From contig CABHOP010000084.1 of the NCBI GenBank assembly GCA_902168085.1, forward strand, positions 62,001 through 126,000: DNA of 64,000 bases, read 5' to 3'. The translations under genes and the position numbers were made by a program. This document shows, piece after piece, positions 31,800 to 41,757 of this stretch. The notes beneath the pieces were generated by a model that worked only from the letters and a program-made list of their open reading frames with translations, made no database searches and had not been told where the DNA came from. Position 1 is the first letter of the stretch, and the number at the start of each line of letters is the position of its first letter. The stretch is from an uncultured Bacteroides sp. GTDB lineage: Bacteria > Bacteroidota > Bacteroidia > Chitinophagales > Chitinophagaceae.

Positions 31800-34088
31800 T
31801 TATATACCTGATTGTTGTTTTATCCTGTCGAGCAGTTTTTGCTCATCTGCTGTGAGCGGATTGCCGGAGGCAGCCAGCTCCTGTATGTTTTTACGGGCGG
31901 CATCTCTATCGCCCAATGCCAGTTCGGCCTCGGCCATATACAAGTAGGCTTTACCATTCTGCGGATTAATGCGAACGGCAGCCTTCATATCTTTTACAAC
32001 CCTGCTTGCATAGGCTTTATCATTATTGTGTAGCCACATGCTACGGTTGCTAAGGCCCAGTAGGAAGTAGGCATAGGCATTACCCTTATCTCTTTTTACA
32101 AAGTTGTCCAGATTTTCAGCAGCACCTTCAAAATTGCCACGTACAAAATAGAGATTGCCGAGGGCAAGGTATAAAGGCGCAAAATCAGCATCTATCTCTT
32201 TAGCCTGTTCCAGGTAGAAATTGGCACTATCCAGCTTACCCTGCTTTTGCGCATCGGGCAGCACACTGGCAAACTGCATGTAGGTATTGGCCAATGTAAC
32301 ATAAGCACGCGGGTTGTTTTCCATTGAAGGCATGTATTGCCTCAGCAGCTTCAGCGATATATCGTAATTGCGTACCTGGTTGTAAAACAAAGCGGCATAG
32401 ATAGCCTGGTTGGTTTCATCTTCTTCAGGATATTCCAGGATAGGGTTTAGCAGCTTATTTAATGCGGTAGCCCATGCTGGGGCTTCAGCAGGGTGTGGCC
32501 ATGTAAAGAGTTTTTGCAGCGCAAGATTGCTATTGATAGGTTTGTTCTGGTCGTTTTGCTTCAGGAAGATGGTGCAGACAGGGTCGAGGTAAACCATATT
32601 GTATCCATGTCCCCAGTATAATTTTATTTGCAATGCAGATAGCTGCGATGTACTGAGCACTACATAGTTGAAATTATATTTTTTATCCAGCGTATCGAAT
32701 TTATCGGGCTGGTTGTACATGCTGAAATAATCATCAAAGAAAGCTACAGGGAATACATCCAGGTCGCGCAGGTCGATATAAGATTTGAATGCAGGATACA
32801 GATCCCAAAGTAAATAAGAGGATACAAAGTAATCGGAGAAAGCAGGGCCTTTTATGCCATGCTGTTTAATAAAAGCGGATGCACCTGCAGGATTATGCAG
32901 CATAGAAGTATGTATGCCGAACTTATTGGGCGAAGCCGTGTATTTGTACCATTTATCAGACACGATGCTGATATAGAATATCGCAGCTATTGCAATGGCG
33001 ATATACCCTGCGCGTTTTGATAGTGCCTGGTATATACCCATGGCCTGTACTTTGCCACTTATGGCTATCCAGCCGCCTAATAATGCCAGTGATGGTACCA
33101 GTGCGATTTGTGCAAACGGTATATTACGGTTGGCAGTAAGAGCGAGGTAACTGAATAGTAACAGTATCAGCAGGTACGTAGTGGTGATAGGTGTAAAGAA
33201 GGTTTTTATCTTCTTTTCTTTTATAGCAGTCCATACCATGCCTATCCAGTACAGGAATGCAAAGCCAGTAAGCATCCAATGCCATTTGGCCTGCATGGTC
33301 CAGTAAGCGGCATCTTTATAAGAGTATAGCTCTGTGGTATATTTATTAGCCCAAACCTGCCTGTATATTTCAAAGGGCTGTTTCCAAAGCTGTATGGTAT
33401 TAGGGTTGAGCAGGATGATAAGTATGCAAGCAGCCAATATGGCCAGGGCACGTATGGCTTGCTGCAGGTATTCTTTTTGGCGTGTGAGGATGTAGGATAT
33501 TACAGCGCCGCCCACGACAGTGCCTGCTATCACAATACCTACGGGGTAACCTTCATGCATATTGGCCCACAGGCATTGCAATGGTACCAGCCACCATATT
33601 TTTTTAAGCTCGAACGATGGGCTGCGCCAAAGCAGGAAAAGGTAAACGGCGCATAGCAGATGGCTCATCATCTCGGGGCGGCCTGCCATACGATATTCGC
33701 AAATGGCTAAAAAGAGCAAGATGAAAATGGCGGTAGCAAAAACAGGTATTTGTTTATGGAACTGCTTGCCTACGTATTGTATGGTGCGCACCAGTAAGTA
33801 AACGATAGCTATATTCACCAACGCCTGCAACAGTAAGACACCTTCAGGGCCCAATGCTTTTTCAAAAGCACCAATGATAACTTCGTACAGCCATTTTACA
33901 TTTACCCATGGCCGGCCAGCCATAGTGTAGGAAAACATATCTGTTTTAGTAACCTGCCCATGTTCCAGCATCCACCTGCCGGATAGCAACTGCCACCATA
34001 TATCGGGTTCGCGAAGTTGTTTCATGCCCAGTGCAAATGCACATAGGCCGCAGAGTATATATATGATCCTGTTTAGATACCGTTGCAT
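31800..34088 (-). CDS. Multi-pass membrane protein with C-terminal TPR domain
   Basis: 762 residues. About ten hydrophobic segments occupy residues 1-420 (first at 8-20; others in VLLLQALVNIAIVYLL, IFILLFLAICEY, GIVIAGTVVGGAVISYIL, LAILAACILIILL, YLLILLLFSYLAL). A periplasmic domain follows (residues about 420-520), then at least three TPR units (for example AYVTLANTYMQFA, APLYLALGNLYF, YAYFLLGLSNRSM, GKAYLYMAEAELAL). The layout resembles GT-C-like membrane proteins with TPR tails, but no catalytic motif is certain. The ATG lies only 6 nt after a terminator-like hairpin. Confidence 0.8.
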   Translation of the reverse strand: MQRYLNRIIYILCGLCAFALGMKQLREPDIWWQLLSGRWMLEHGQVTKTDMFSYTMAGRPWVNVKWLYEVIIGAFEKALGPEGVLLLQALVNIAIVYLLVRTIQYVGKQFHKQIPVFATAIFILLFLAICEYRMAGRPEMMSHLLCAVYLFLLWRSPSFELKKIWWLVPLQCLWANMHEGYPVGIVIAGTVVGGAVISYILTRQKEYLQQAIRALAILAACILIILLNPNTIQLWKQPFEIYRQVWANKYTTELYSYKDAAYWTMQAKWHWMLTGFAFLYWIGMVWTAIKEKKIKTFFTPITTTYLLILLLFSYLALTANRNIPFAQIALVPSLALLGGWIAISGKVQAMGIYQALSKRAGYIAIAIAAIFYISIVSDKWYKYTASPNKFGIHTSMLHNPAGASAFIKQHGIKGPAFSDYFVSSYLLWDLYPAFKSYIDLRDLDVFPVAFFDDYFSMYNQPDKFDTLDKKYNFNYVVLSTSQLSALQIKLYWGHGYNMVYLDPVCTIFLKQNDQNKPINSNLALQKLFTWPHPAEAPAWATALNKLLNPILEYPEEDETNQAIYAALFYNQVRNYDISLKLLRQYMPSMENNPRAYVTLANTYMQFASVLPDAQKQGKLDSANFYLEQAKEIDADFAPLYLALGNLYFVRGNFEGAAENLDNFVKRDKGNAYAYFLLGLSNRSMWLHNNDKAYASRVVKDMKAAVRINPQNGKAYLYMAEAELALGDRDAARKNIQELAASGNPLTADEQKLLDRIKQQSGI

Positions 34089-34094
34089 AAAAAT

Positions 34095-34132
34095 ATTGGC
34101 TGAAAATACATCTTAATGCATTTTCAGCCAAT
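34095..34132 (-). terminator. Terminator-like hairpin directly before a start codon
   Basis: ATTGGCTGAAAAT/ATTTTCAGCCAAT, a perfect 13-bp stem with a 12-nt loop, 27 nt after the DUF4382 stop. On the minus strand it is followed by ATTTTT and then the ATG at 34088. It can terminate the DUF4382 transcript and might also control read-through into the next gene. Confidence 0.7.
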
Positions 34133-34158
34133 TGTTATGCGTGCGACGCTTAATATTA

Positions 34159-34953
34159 TTACTGTATCAATACCTTAGTACCCAAGTCTACCGTGGTACC
34201 GTATTTCACATTGATGTTATCTACCGTTACATCTATAAATGATGCTACACTTGCATCGTAGGTAACGCTATAAGTACCCTCGGGCAAGCCTACAAACATG
34301 AAATAGCCATCAGGACCGGGGATAGCTGTATATGTATCTACACCATTGGTAACATATACCGTAGCCAATGCAGGGCCGGGTAATACATATCCTTTTATGC
34401 GGCCATCTGTAAGCTGTGAGTAGGCACGTATTACAGGCTTCAGCATGTATTTGCCATTGCCAGTCTGGTTAATAGATTTTCCGGCATCGAAATCTATCCA
34501 CACATCATAAGAACCACCTGCTACAAAGCTTTCTTTCAGGTTCAGCTTCAGGCCGCTTTCCTGTGCAGAAGGTGTATTCAGCGGGTAGCTGGTGCCATCC
34601 ACTACCACCGAGTTGTTGCTGCCCAATACCAGGCGTATCTGTCCCACTTTACCCGCTGGTACATCTGCACGCAGCAGTAGTGTATCCAATCCATTGCGGA
34701 AATCGAGCAGGTTGTAAACACCGGGGCGGATGGGTGCCAGCGAAACGGCGGCACTACCCTCCATGGTCACTTCTACTTTTTGAATGTCGATGTACACTGC
34801 ATCGTAAGCAGCAGGATCATCCGTAAGGTGCATATTCACCTTTGCGGTATTTTGCGAGTTTACCGGTTTGTCATCATTCTTTTGGCAAGAGGTAAACACC
34901 AGTGTGGTAGCCATTGCTGCAATAATCGCCGGGGCAAAAATTTTTCTTTTCAT
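34159..34953 (-). CDS. DUF4382-domain lipoprotein
   Basis: 264 residues from ATG 34953 (MKRKIF); a TTG two codons upstream is less likely. Signal peptide with lipobox VFTSC, then a short polar linker. Residues about 35-180 are a DUF4382 domain (AKVNMHLTDDPAAYDAVYIDIQKVEV..., LLDFRNGLDTLLLRADVPAGKVGQIRLVL...), and residues 190-264 a carboxypeptidase-regulatory-like beta domain (GRIKGYVLPG...YFMFVGLPEGTYSVTYDA). DUF4382 proteins are surface or periplasmic proteins of unknown role found widely in Bacteroidota. Monocistronic. Confidence 0.88.
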   Translation of the reverse strand: MKRKIFAPAIIAAMATTLVFTSCQKNDDKPVNSQNTAKVNMHLTDDPAAYDAVYIDIQKVEVTMEGSAAVSLAPIRPGVYNLLDFRNGLDTLLLRADVPAGKVGQIRLVLGSNNSVVVDGTSYPLNTPSAQESGLKLNLKESFVAGGSYDVWIDFDAGKSINQTGNGKYMLKPVIRAYSQLTDGRIKGYVLPGPALATVYVTNGVDTYTAIPGPDGYFMFVGLPEGTYSVTYDASVASFIDVTVDNINVKYGTTVDLGTKVLIQ

Positions 34954-35007
34954 GTACAATTCCAGATTAGTTTAAAGACTAGGATATAAAAAACTATGCC
35001 AATAGAA

Positions 35008-35033
35008 ATCCCGGTTGTGAAAACAACCGGGAT
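35008..35033 (-). terminator. Terminator of the TonB-receptor operon
   Basis: ATCCCGGTTGT-gaaa-ACAACCGGGAT, an 11-bp stem closed by a tetraloop, about 65 nt after the stop at 35099. Confidence 0.7.
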
Positions 35034-35098
35034 ACAACTGTAACTGTGTCCTATCTATTGGTCTAAACTCATCTAAGGCTTTATTACCTCGCTATTCT

Positions 35099-35746
35099 TT
35101 ATTCGTCTCCTTTACTTTCTTTCAGGAAGAATGCATTCTGGAATTTACCCCAGTAAGGTTTGCTGATGTCCGCATCGGTTTCTTTAGCAAAATAGCCGTC
35201 TGCTTTTTCGAAATAAGGTAGTGCTGCTTTCTTACCACCGCCAAACATTTTAGGTGTAAAGAATTTACTGGTACCCTGCAGGTAATAGATGCGCGGGTTC
35301 TCTGCATTTATCTCCTTTGCTTTCTGCAGGTTCTCTTCAAATATCTTTCCGTATTTCTGCCAGCGTGCTTGTGGCTTTACGGCCATGCGTGCATTGGCTA
35401 CCATGGCTGCCAGCACATAAGTTTCATCATTGTCTTTACCCAGTATGCCTACGGCTTCACTCAGTTCTTTATCGGCTTCATCTACATAAGCATCGCGCTT
35501 GGCTTCTTCTTTTTCCATGTAAGAAAGTACTGCTTTGGCGTAGGCATTGTAAAAGTGTGCTGTCCATTCGCTGTTCCATTTTTTAGCTATCATGGTCAGC
35601 TTGTTGCTTTGCTCTACTTTCTTCGTAAAGTCTTGCGTGGTGTCGAAGGCAGTAAAGGTTTTCTTCAGTGTTTCATTGTAGTCTTGCGCATGGCAGTTCA
35701 GGTATGTGAATGCTGCGATGGCTGTTAACAGAATGTAGCGTGTCAT
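35099..35746 (-). CDS. Exported helical protein partnered with a TonB receptor
   Basis: 215 residues with a signal peptide (MTRYILLTAIAAFTYLNCHAQ). The mature part is helical, with TPR-like packing (HFYNAYAKAVLSYMEKEEAKRDAYVDEADKEL, then ENLQKAKEINAENPRIYYLQGTSKF). The GGGKKAALPYFEKADGYF segment near the C terminus resembles the last helix pair of a tetratricopeptide unit. It starts 29 nt after the TonB receptor stop, so the two form an operon; it may be the periplasmic accessory of that receptor. No T9SS domain or lipobox. Confidence 0.75.
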   Translation of the reverse strand: MTRYILLTAIAAFTYLNCHAQDYNETLKKTFTAFDTTQDFTKKVEQSNKLTMIAKKWNSEWTAHFYNAYAKAVLSYMEKEEAKRDAYVDEADKELSEAVGILGKDNDETYVLAAMVANARMAVKPQARWQKYGKIFEENLQKAKEINAENPRIYYLQGTSKFFTPKMFGGGKKAALPYFEKADGYFAKETDADISKPYWGKFQNAFFLKESKGDE

Positions 35747-35775
35747 CTTATATGTTTTATGGTTTTATACAATTA

Positions 35776-37932
35776 TTAAAGTTCGTCTTTATCAAATGCA
35801 GTCAGCGAGAAGTTGGCACCTATGAATACCGAGCGGTATAGTGCCGGACGCATTTCATAGCGCTGGCCATTGGCATAGCGGTAACCAAATACGTTCTTCT
35901 GGTTGGTGATGTTATCGATACCAACGTACACTACGGTAAACCATTTCCTGATAGAAGTAAGATAGTTGATATTGAGCGACAGGTTGTGAAAGTCAGGTGT
36001 TTTATCGCCCAGGAATACCGGGTTGGAAGGGTTGTAGTATGGCCTGCCGGTGGCGTAGCTATACGTCATGTTTATCTGCGTTTGCAGTTTTTCGATGAAG
36101 TATTTCGTAACCACATTCAGGTTGTGGTTGGCAATGAAATCGGGTTGCGATTCGGCCAGGTAGTTTTTATACAGCCTGCGGGTATCTATATAGCTGTACG
36201 ATATCCAGTAGTCGGCATTCTTGATGCTTTTCTTATCTCTCCAGAACAGCTCTGCACCTGTGGCATAGCCGTGGCCGGAATTGTTAGCAGGCATGGTGAT
36301 AGGGTCTAAATATCGTGTCTGGTTCGGGTCGAATGATTTGGTCAGGTATTCATATACCAGTTGGTCATAGTGTTTATAATAACCTTCCAGCCTCAGGGTG
36401 CGGTCGTTGTGCATATACTGGTAGTTGGCTATGTAATGCACAGAGCGCTGCATTTCCAGGTTCTTGTAATTGGCAATGAGGTATTGCTGATCGGGCGTTT
36501 GGTAGAACATACCACCTGCCAGCGATACTTGGCCGTACAGGCCTACTTTTACACCCGTGGCCAGGCGTGGGGCTACCACATTTTGTTTCAGCAGGGTGCT
36601 GTGCTCGTAACGCACACCGGGCTTTACTGCCAGCCAGTGCAGCGGCGACCAGTCCATCTCTGCAAAAGCAGCTACCTGTGTTTCTGTAAACTCCGCAGGG
36701 TAAGTATTCCAGGTGCGGTTGTAGTTGAAGTGCTGCAATTCGCCACCTACTAAGATACTCAGGCGCGTGGTGGCATAATACTTAGCCTCTGCACGAAACT
36801 GGGCGCGATAATCTTTGTTTACATTGCTCATGGTATCCCATTTCACATCGTCCTGGTTATAGCTGTACGAACCTGCTGTGTATAAGTTCCATTTATCTTT
36901 CAGCATTTGTCTGTAAGAAAGGCTGCTGTACAGGTTTTGTGTTTTCAACCCAAAGTCGAGCGTGCTGCCTGCATCGCCGGGGTTAGGCACGCGTGTGCCG
37001 CTGGTGAAGCGTGAATAGTTTACCAACGCTTTCAGGATGCCATCTTTATTGGGCTTCCAGGTAAATTTGGTAGAGCCGCCTGCGCCTTTGGGTACGTCGT
37101 AGAAGTCAACGTTTGTTTTGGCAATACCATAGAAGGGTGTCAGGTTGTTATAATAGCCTGTTGCTTCTATACTGGTTGTTTTAAAAAGCTTGGAGCCTGA
37201 AGCATATACACCGGCCATATTCAGGCCCAGGTTTACGGTGCTTTTATCGGGCAGGTCGTTACTGTTCAGTTCCAGTACCGATGACAGCGCCTGTCCGTAA
37301 CGGGCGCTATAGCCACCGCTGCTGAAAGAAATACCCTTGAACTGGAAGGCACCGAAACGGCTGCGCGCTGCCACACCCGGCGCTGTGCTCAGGAAGGCAT
37401 TTTGCGCTATGAGGCCATCTACTATCACTGCGGCTTCGCTGGCATCGCCACCGCGCACGAAAAGGCCGGTTTGCGTGCCCTGCTGCTGTGTGCCGGGTAG
37501 TGTCTGTATGGCTTTTACAATATCGGCCTGCGCACCTGCTGTGGTTACAATATCCAGCGGTTGCAGTACGGTCTTATTCTTGTCCGATGCTTCAAAAGAG
37601 CCGGCGGTGATAATCACTTCATCCAGCTGGCGCGATGAGCCTTTCATTTTTAATACTACATCTTTCAGGTCGCCATTTATGGTTACAGGCAGGCCCGCAT
37701 TTTCATGTGCTACTTCCGTAGCCATCAGTGTTTGTGCGCCGGTTTCCGTGGTGGTGAAGCTGAAGTTGCCGATGCTATCGCTGGTGCTGCCGTCCAGTGT
37801 ATTGTCAAGATACACGGTAGCGCCGCGTACCGGCTTTCCTTTTTCGTCTGTTACCTTACCACTGATGGTAGCCTGCGCCATAGCGCTGAAGCTGCCTGCC
37901 AGTAAAAAAGATAAGAGTAGCGAATGGTTCAT
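35776..37932 (-). CDS. TonB-dependent outer membrane receptor
   Basis: 718 residues from ATG 37932 (MNHSLLLSFLLAGSFSAMAQ signal peptide). Residues about 20-105 are a carboxypeptidase-regulatory-like domain (ATISGKVTDEKGKPVRGATVYLDN), typical of Bacteroidota receptors. The plug domain follows (LDEVIITAG near 107, LPGTQQQGTQTGLFVRGGDASEAAVIVDGL near 160). The C-terminal half is a 22-strand barrel ending RSVFIGANFSLTAFDKDEL. There is no SusD-like partner, so it probably imports iron chelates, vitamins or small organics rather than glycans. A palindrome lies upstream. Substrate unknown. Confidence 0.93.
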   Translation of the reverse strand: MNHSLLLSFLLAGSFSAMAQATISGKVTDEKGKPVRGATVYLDNTLDGSTSDSIGNFSFTTTETGAQTLMATEVAHENAGLPVTINGDLKDVVLKMKGSSRQLDEVIITAGSFEASDKNKTVLQPLDIVTTAGAQADIVKAIQTLPGTQQQGTQTGLFVRGGDASEAAVIVDGLIAQNAFLSTAPGVAARSRFGAFQFKGISFSSGGYSARYGQALSSVLELNSNDLPDKSTVNLGLNMAGVYASGSKLFKTTSIEATGYYNNLTPFYGIAKTNVDFYDVPKGAGGSTKFTWKPNKDGILKALVNYSRFTSGTRVPNPGDAGSTLDFGLKTQNLYSSLSYRQMLKDKWNLYTAGSYSYNQDDVKWDTMSNVNKDYRAQFRAEAKYYATTRLSILVGGELQHFNYNRTWNTYPAEFTETQVAAFAEMDWSPLHWLAVKPGVRYEHSTLLKQNVVAPRLATGVKVGLYGQVSLAGGMFYQTPDQQYLIANYKNLEMQRSVHYIANYQYMHNDRTLRLEGYYKHYDQLVYEYLTKSFDPNQTRYLDPITMPANNSGHGYATGAELFWRDKKSIKNADYWISYSYIDTRRLYKNYLAESQPDFIANHNLNVVTKYFIEKLQTQINMTYSYATGRPYYNPSNPVFLGDKTPDFHNLSLNINYLTSIRKWFTVVYVGIDNITNQKNVFGYRYANGQRYEMRPALYRSVFIGANFSLTAFDKDEL

Positions 37933-37992
37933 AAAAATAATTGGAGGTGATTTTCTGATTGATGGAGCAAAACTATTGCCTGCCCACCTGCA

Positions 37993-38010
37993 GCCGAAAT
38001 CCATTTCGGC
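37993..38010 (-). promoter_or_regulatory. Palindrome upstream of the TonB receptor gene
   Basis: GCCGAAATCCATTTCGGC, 8-bp arms with a 2-nt centre, 61 nt before the start codon. Operator-like; the regulator is unknown. Confidence 0.35.
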
Positions 38011-38143
38011 TAAGCGGTAATAACAGTCGGTGAACAACCTTTTGCTGTCGGTAAAAGTTTTGTTAAAGTGACGCTTCTATGACGGAACGCTACTATAGTG
38101 GCACAATTCTTTCATTTTACTAGGTGAGCGATTTTTTTCATGT

Positions 38144-38177
38144 AAAAAGGGGCACTTTGTCAAAAGCGCCCCTTTTT
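38144..38177 (-). terminator. Terminator of icmF
   Basis: AAAAAGGGGC/GCCCCTTTTT with a 14-nt loop, 20 nt after the icmF stop. Confidence 0.75.
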
Positions 38178-38196
38178 CTATTTGTAAAGCGTGTAA

Positions 38197-41100
38197 TTAC
38201 ATATTCCGCCTGTACTGGCCACCTACTTCAAACAGGGCTTTGGTTATCTGCCCCAGCGAGCAATACTTCACAGTTTCCATTAGTTCCTCAAAAATGTTCT
38301 GATTGTGGATGGCCACCTGCTGCAATTTGTGGAGTGCCTCCTGGCCTTTATCGCCACTGCGCTTCCACAGGTTTTGTACCGTGCTTATCTGGAATTCTTT
38401 TTCCTCGGTGGTAGAACGTATCACCTCCTGCGGTATCACCGTAGGCGAGCCTTTACTGCTCAGGAAGGTATTTACGCCTATTATCGGGTATTCGCCGGTA
38501 TGTTTCAGCGTTTCGTAATACAGGCTTTCTTCCTGTATCTTGCTACGCTGGTACATGGTTTCCATAGCGCCCAGCACACCACCGCGTTCGCTGATACGGT
38601 CAAACTCGCTGAGTACGGCTTCTTCTACCAGGTCGGTCAGTTCTTCTATTATGAATGAACCTTGCAGCGGGTTCTCGTTCTTAGCCAGTCCCAGCTCTTT
38701 ATTGATGATGAGCTGTATAGCCATGGCGCGGCGCACGCTTTCTTCTGTAGGCGTAGTGATGGCTTCATCATAAGCATTTGTATGCAGCGAGTTACAGTTG
38801 TCGTATATCGCGTACAGCGCCTGCAGGGTAGTGCGTATATCGTTAAAGTCGATTTCCTGTGCGTGCAGAGAGCGGCCCGATGTCTGGATGTGGTATTTCA
38901 ACATCTGCGAACGTTCATTGCCACCGTATTTATACTTCATGGCCTTAGCCCATATGCGGCGGGCCACGCGGCCTATCACGCTGTATTCAGGGTCTACACC
39001 ATTGCTGAAGAAGAACGACAGGTTGGGGGCGAAATCATCTATATGCATACCACGGCTGAGGTAGTATTCTACAAACGTAAAGCCATTGCTGATGGTAAAC
39101 GCCAGCTGCGATATAGGGTTGGCGCCTGCCTCTGCTATGTGGTAGCCACTGATAGATACCGAATAGAAATTGCGCACACCTTCATTGATGAAGTATTGCT
39201 GCACATCGCCCATTACACGCAGCGAGAATTCGGTAGAGAAGATGCAGGTATTTTGTGCCTGGTCTTCTTTCAATATATCGGCCTGAACGGTGCCGCGCAC
39301 TGCTTTCAGGGTATCTGCTTTTATTTTGGCATATACATCGGCAGGCAATACCTGGTCGCCGGTAACACCCAGCAACATCAGGCCCAGGCCATCGTTACCT
39401 TGCGGCAATTCACCCTCTGCACCACCGCCAAATACCGATGGATTGTAGGTAGGGCGCTTGATGCCTTTCTCTTTATATATCGCGTCTATCTTCTTGTTTA
39501 CTTCTGCTTCCAGCCCGTTTGCTTTGATGTACAGTTCGCATTGCTGGTCTATCGCTGCATTCATAAAGAAGGCAGTGATGGTCGGCGCCGGGCCATTGAT
39601 GGTCATTGATACCGATGTTTTAGGATCGGCCAGGTTGAAACCACTGTACAGTTTCTTGGCATCATCCAGACAGCAAACGCTAACGCCTGAATTACCTACT
39701 TTGCCGTAGATATCCGGGCGGTGGTCAGGGTCCTGTCCATATAGCGTTACGCTATCAAATGCGGTACTCAGGCGTTTCGCCGGCATGCCCAGCGATACGT
39801 AGTGGAAGCGTTTATTGGTACGCTCCGGCCCACCCTCACCGGCAAACATACGGGTAGGGTCTTCACCTTCGCGCTTGAATGGATAAATGCCCGCAGCATA
39901 CGGAAATTCGCCCGGGAAGTTTTCGCTCAATGCCCAGTACAGTATTTCGCCCCATGCTTCAAACTTAGGTACGGCTACTTTAGGTATTTGCGAATGAGAA
40001 AGTGATTCGGTATGTGTTTTTATCTTCAGTTCCTTATCGCGCACTTTAAATACGTAGAACTCATCGGTAAACAAGTGCTTCTTCTTATCCCAGTTTTCCA
40101 GCAGGTGCTTGTTCTTAGGGTCCAGTTCCAGCTCTGTTTTAGCATACACTTCCTGCAGGGTTTTTACCAGGCGGTCTTTATCTTCTACCTGCGCTGCCTC
40201 CAGTGTTTCTATTGTTTTCCTGAGGCCAAACAGTTTTTGCGCAACTGCAGCCTGGTCTTTAGCCCATTTATCGTACTTGCGGTTGTTCTCAGATATTTCG
40301 CTGAGGTAGCGGGTACGTGCCGGCGGGATGATGAATATCTTTTCACTCATCTCGTCCGTTATCTTAAAGTTGGAATGTAGCTCTGTACCGGTCTTCTTCA
40401 CCACAATGTCCATCAGCGATTTGTACATCGTATTGGTACCCGGGTCGTTGAACTGTGAGGCGATGGTGCCATATACCGGCATCTCATCCGGGTTCCGGTC
40501 GAATAACTTATGGTTGCGCTGGTATTGTTTCTTCACATCGCGCAGGGCATCCATAGCACCGCGTTTGTCAAATTTGTTGATGACAACGATGTCTGCAAAG
40601 TCCAGCATGTCTATCTTTTCCAGCTGTGTGGCCGCACCGTATTCGGGTGTCATCACATACATGCTCAGGTCGCTGTAGTCGGTTATCTGTGTATCGCTCT
40701 GACCGATGCCCGATGTTTCGAGTATAATGAGGTCGTAGTTGGCAGCTTTCAGTATGTTCACTGCATCCAGTATATGCTTGGATACTGCCAGGTTGCTTTG
40801 GCGGGTAGCCATCGAACGCATGAATACACGCTCATTGCGGATGGCATTCATACGGATACGGTCGCCCAACAAGGCGCCGCCTGTTTTCTTTTTAGAAGGG
40901 TCTACCGATATAATACCAATGTTCTTATCCTTAAAATCAAGGAGGAAGCGGCGTACCAATTCATCTACCAGCGAGCTTTTACCTGCGCCGCCCGTACCTG
41001 TAATACCCAGCACCGGGGTTTTAGATGTAGCAGCAGTTTCTGCTATCTTCTTCAGCATAGCCTGTGTTTCCGGCAGGTCGTGAAAATTCTCGGCAGCAGA

Positions 41101-41598
41101 TATCAGGCGCGCTATCGATTTGGCATCTTTTTCATGCAGATGGCCTACTTCACCGTTTAGTTGGTTGCCGGTAGGGTAATCGCTTTTTTGTATCAGGTCG
41201 TCTATCATGCCCTGCAGGCCCATAGCACGGCCATCATCGGGCGAGTAGATGCGCGTGATGCCATAAGCATGCAGTTCATCTATTTCCGAAGGCAGTATCA
41301 CACCGCCGCCGCCGCCAAATATTTTGATATGTCCGCAACCACGCTCTTTCAGCAGGTCGTACATATACTTGAAGTATTCTACGTGCCCCCCCTGGTAAGA
41401 GGTCATGGCTATAGCATTGGCATCTTCCTGTATGGCGCAATCCACCACTTCCTGCACGCTGCGGTCGTGGCCCAGGTGTATCACTTCCACACCACTGCTC
41501 TGCATCACGCGGCGCATAATGTTGATGGCAGCATCGTGCCCGTCGAAAAGAGAAGCAGCCGTAACGATACGTACTTTATTCTTCGGAGTATATGACAT
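38197..41598 (-). CDS. icmF: Fused isobutyryl-CoA mutase (IcmF)
   Basis: 1133 residues with the three-part architecture of IcmF. Residues about 8-140 are the B12-binding domain with DGHDAA (H21 as the lower cobalt ligand; the usual Gly of DxHxxG is Ala). Residues about 195-420 are a MeaB-like G-protein chaperone with Walker [11 protein letters not shown] and NKFD. After a linker come the mutase residues (about 530-1133, with [43 protein letters not shown]). The enzyme isomerises isobutyryl-CoA and n-butyryl-CoA (and related acyl-CoAs) using adenosylcobalamin. No separate methylmalonyl-CoA mutase genes are nearby. A terminator follows. Confidence 0.95.
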   Translation of the reverse strand: MSYTPKNKVRIVTAASLFDGHDAAINIMRRVMQSSGVEVIHLGHDRSVQEVVDCAIQEDANAIAMTSYQGGHVEYFKYMYDLLKERGCGHIKIFGGGGGVILPSEIDELHAYGITRIYSPDDGRAMGLQGMIDDLIQKSDYPTGNQLNGEVGHLHEKDAKSIARLISAAENFHDLPETQAMLKKIAETAATSKTPVLGITGTGGAGKSSLVDELVRRFLLDFKDKNIGIISVDPSKKKTGGALLGDRIRMNAIRNERVFMRSMATRQSNLAVSKHILDAVNILKAANYDLIILETSGIGQSDTQITDYSDLSMYVMTPEYGAATQLEKIDMLDFADIVVINKFDKRGAMDALRDVKKQYQRNHKLFDRNPDEMPVYGTIASQFNDPGTNTMYKSLMDIVVKKTGTELHSNFKITDEMSEKIFIIPPARTRYLSEISENNRKYDKWAKDQAAVAQKLFGLRKTIETLEAAQVEDKDRLVKTLQEVYAKTELELDPKNKHLLENWDKKKHLFTDEFYVFKVRDKELKIKTHTESLSHSQIPKVAVPKFEAWGEILYWALSENFPGEFPYAAGIYPFKREGEDPTRMFAGEGGPERTNKRFHYVSLGMPAKRLSTAFDSVTLYGQDPDHRPDIYGKVGNSGVSVCCLDDAKKLYSGFNLADPKTSVSMTINGPAPTITAFFMNAAIDQQCELYIKANGLEAEVNKKIDAIYKEKGIKRPTYNPSVFGGGAEGELPQGNDGLGLMLLGVTGDQVLPADVYAKIKADTLKAVRGTVQADILKEDQAQNTCIFSTEFSLRVMGDVQQYFINEGVRNFYSVSISGYHIAEAGANPISQLAFTISNGFTFVEYYLSRGMHIDDFAPNLSFFFSNGVDPEYSVIGRVARRIWAKAMKYKYGGNERSQMLKYHIQTSGRSLHAQEIDFNDIRTTLQALYAIYDNCNSLHTNAYDEAITTPTEESVRRAMAIQLIINKELGLAKNENPLQGSFIIEELTDLVEEAVLSEFDRISERGGVLGAMETMYQRSKIQEESLYYETLKHTGEYPIIGVNTFLSSKGSPTVIPQEVIRSTTEEKEFQISTVQNLWKRSGDKGQEALHKLQQVAIHNQNIFEELMETVKYCSLGQITKALFEVGGQYRRNM

Positions 41599-41704
41599 AT
41601 ATGTAAATTCTTACCAGTAAAATGCACAGGCACAGCCTGTAATAAGGGATGTAAAGGTACAAAACGGCAGGCAATAACGCATTTGCCGGGCAGCTTTTGT
41701 AACG

Positions 41705-41733
41705 ATAAATGGCGGCCAGTAGCCGCCATTTAT
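41705..41733 (-). terminator. Terminator of the beta-barrel gene
   Basis: ATAAATGGCGGC/GCCGCCATTTAT with a 5-nt loop, 25 nt after the stop at 41758. Confidence 0.75.
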
Positions 41734-41757
41734 TATAAAGTAGTTTAATGAATTGTT

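Noticed and set aside
38662-39609. 315-codon plus-strand reading frame
   Set aside because: Antisense to icmF; no recognisable features.
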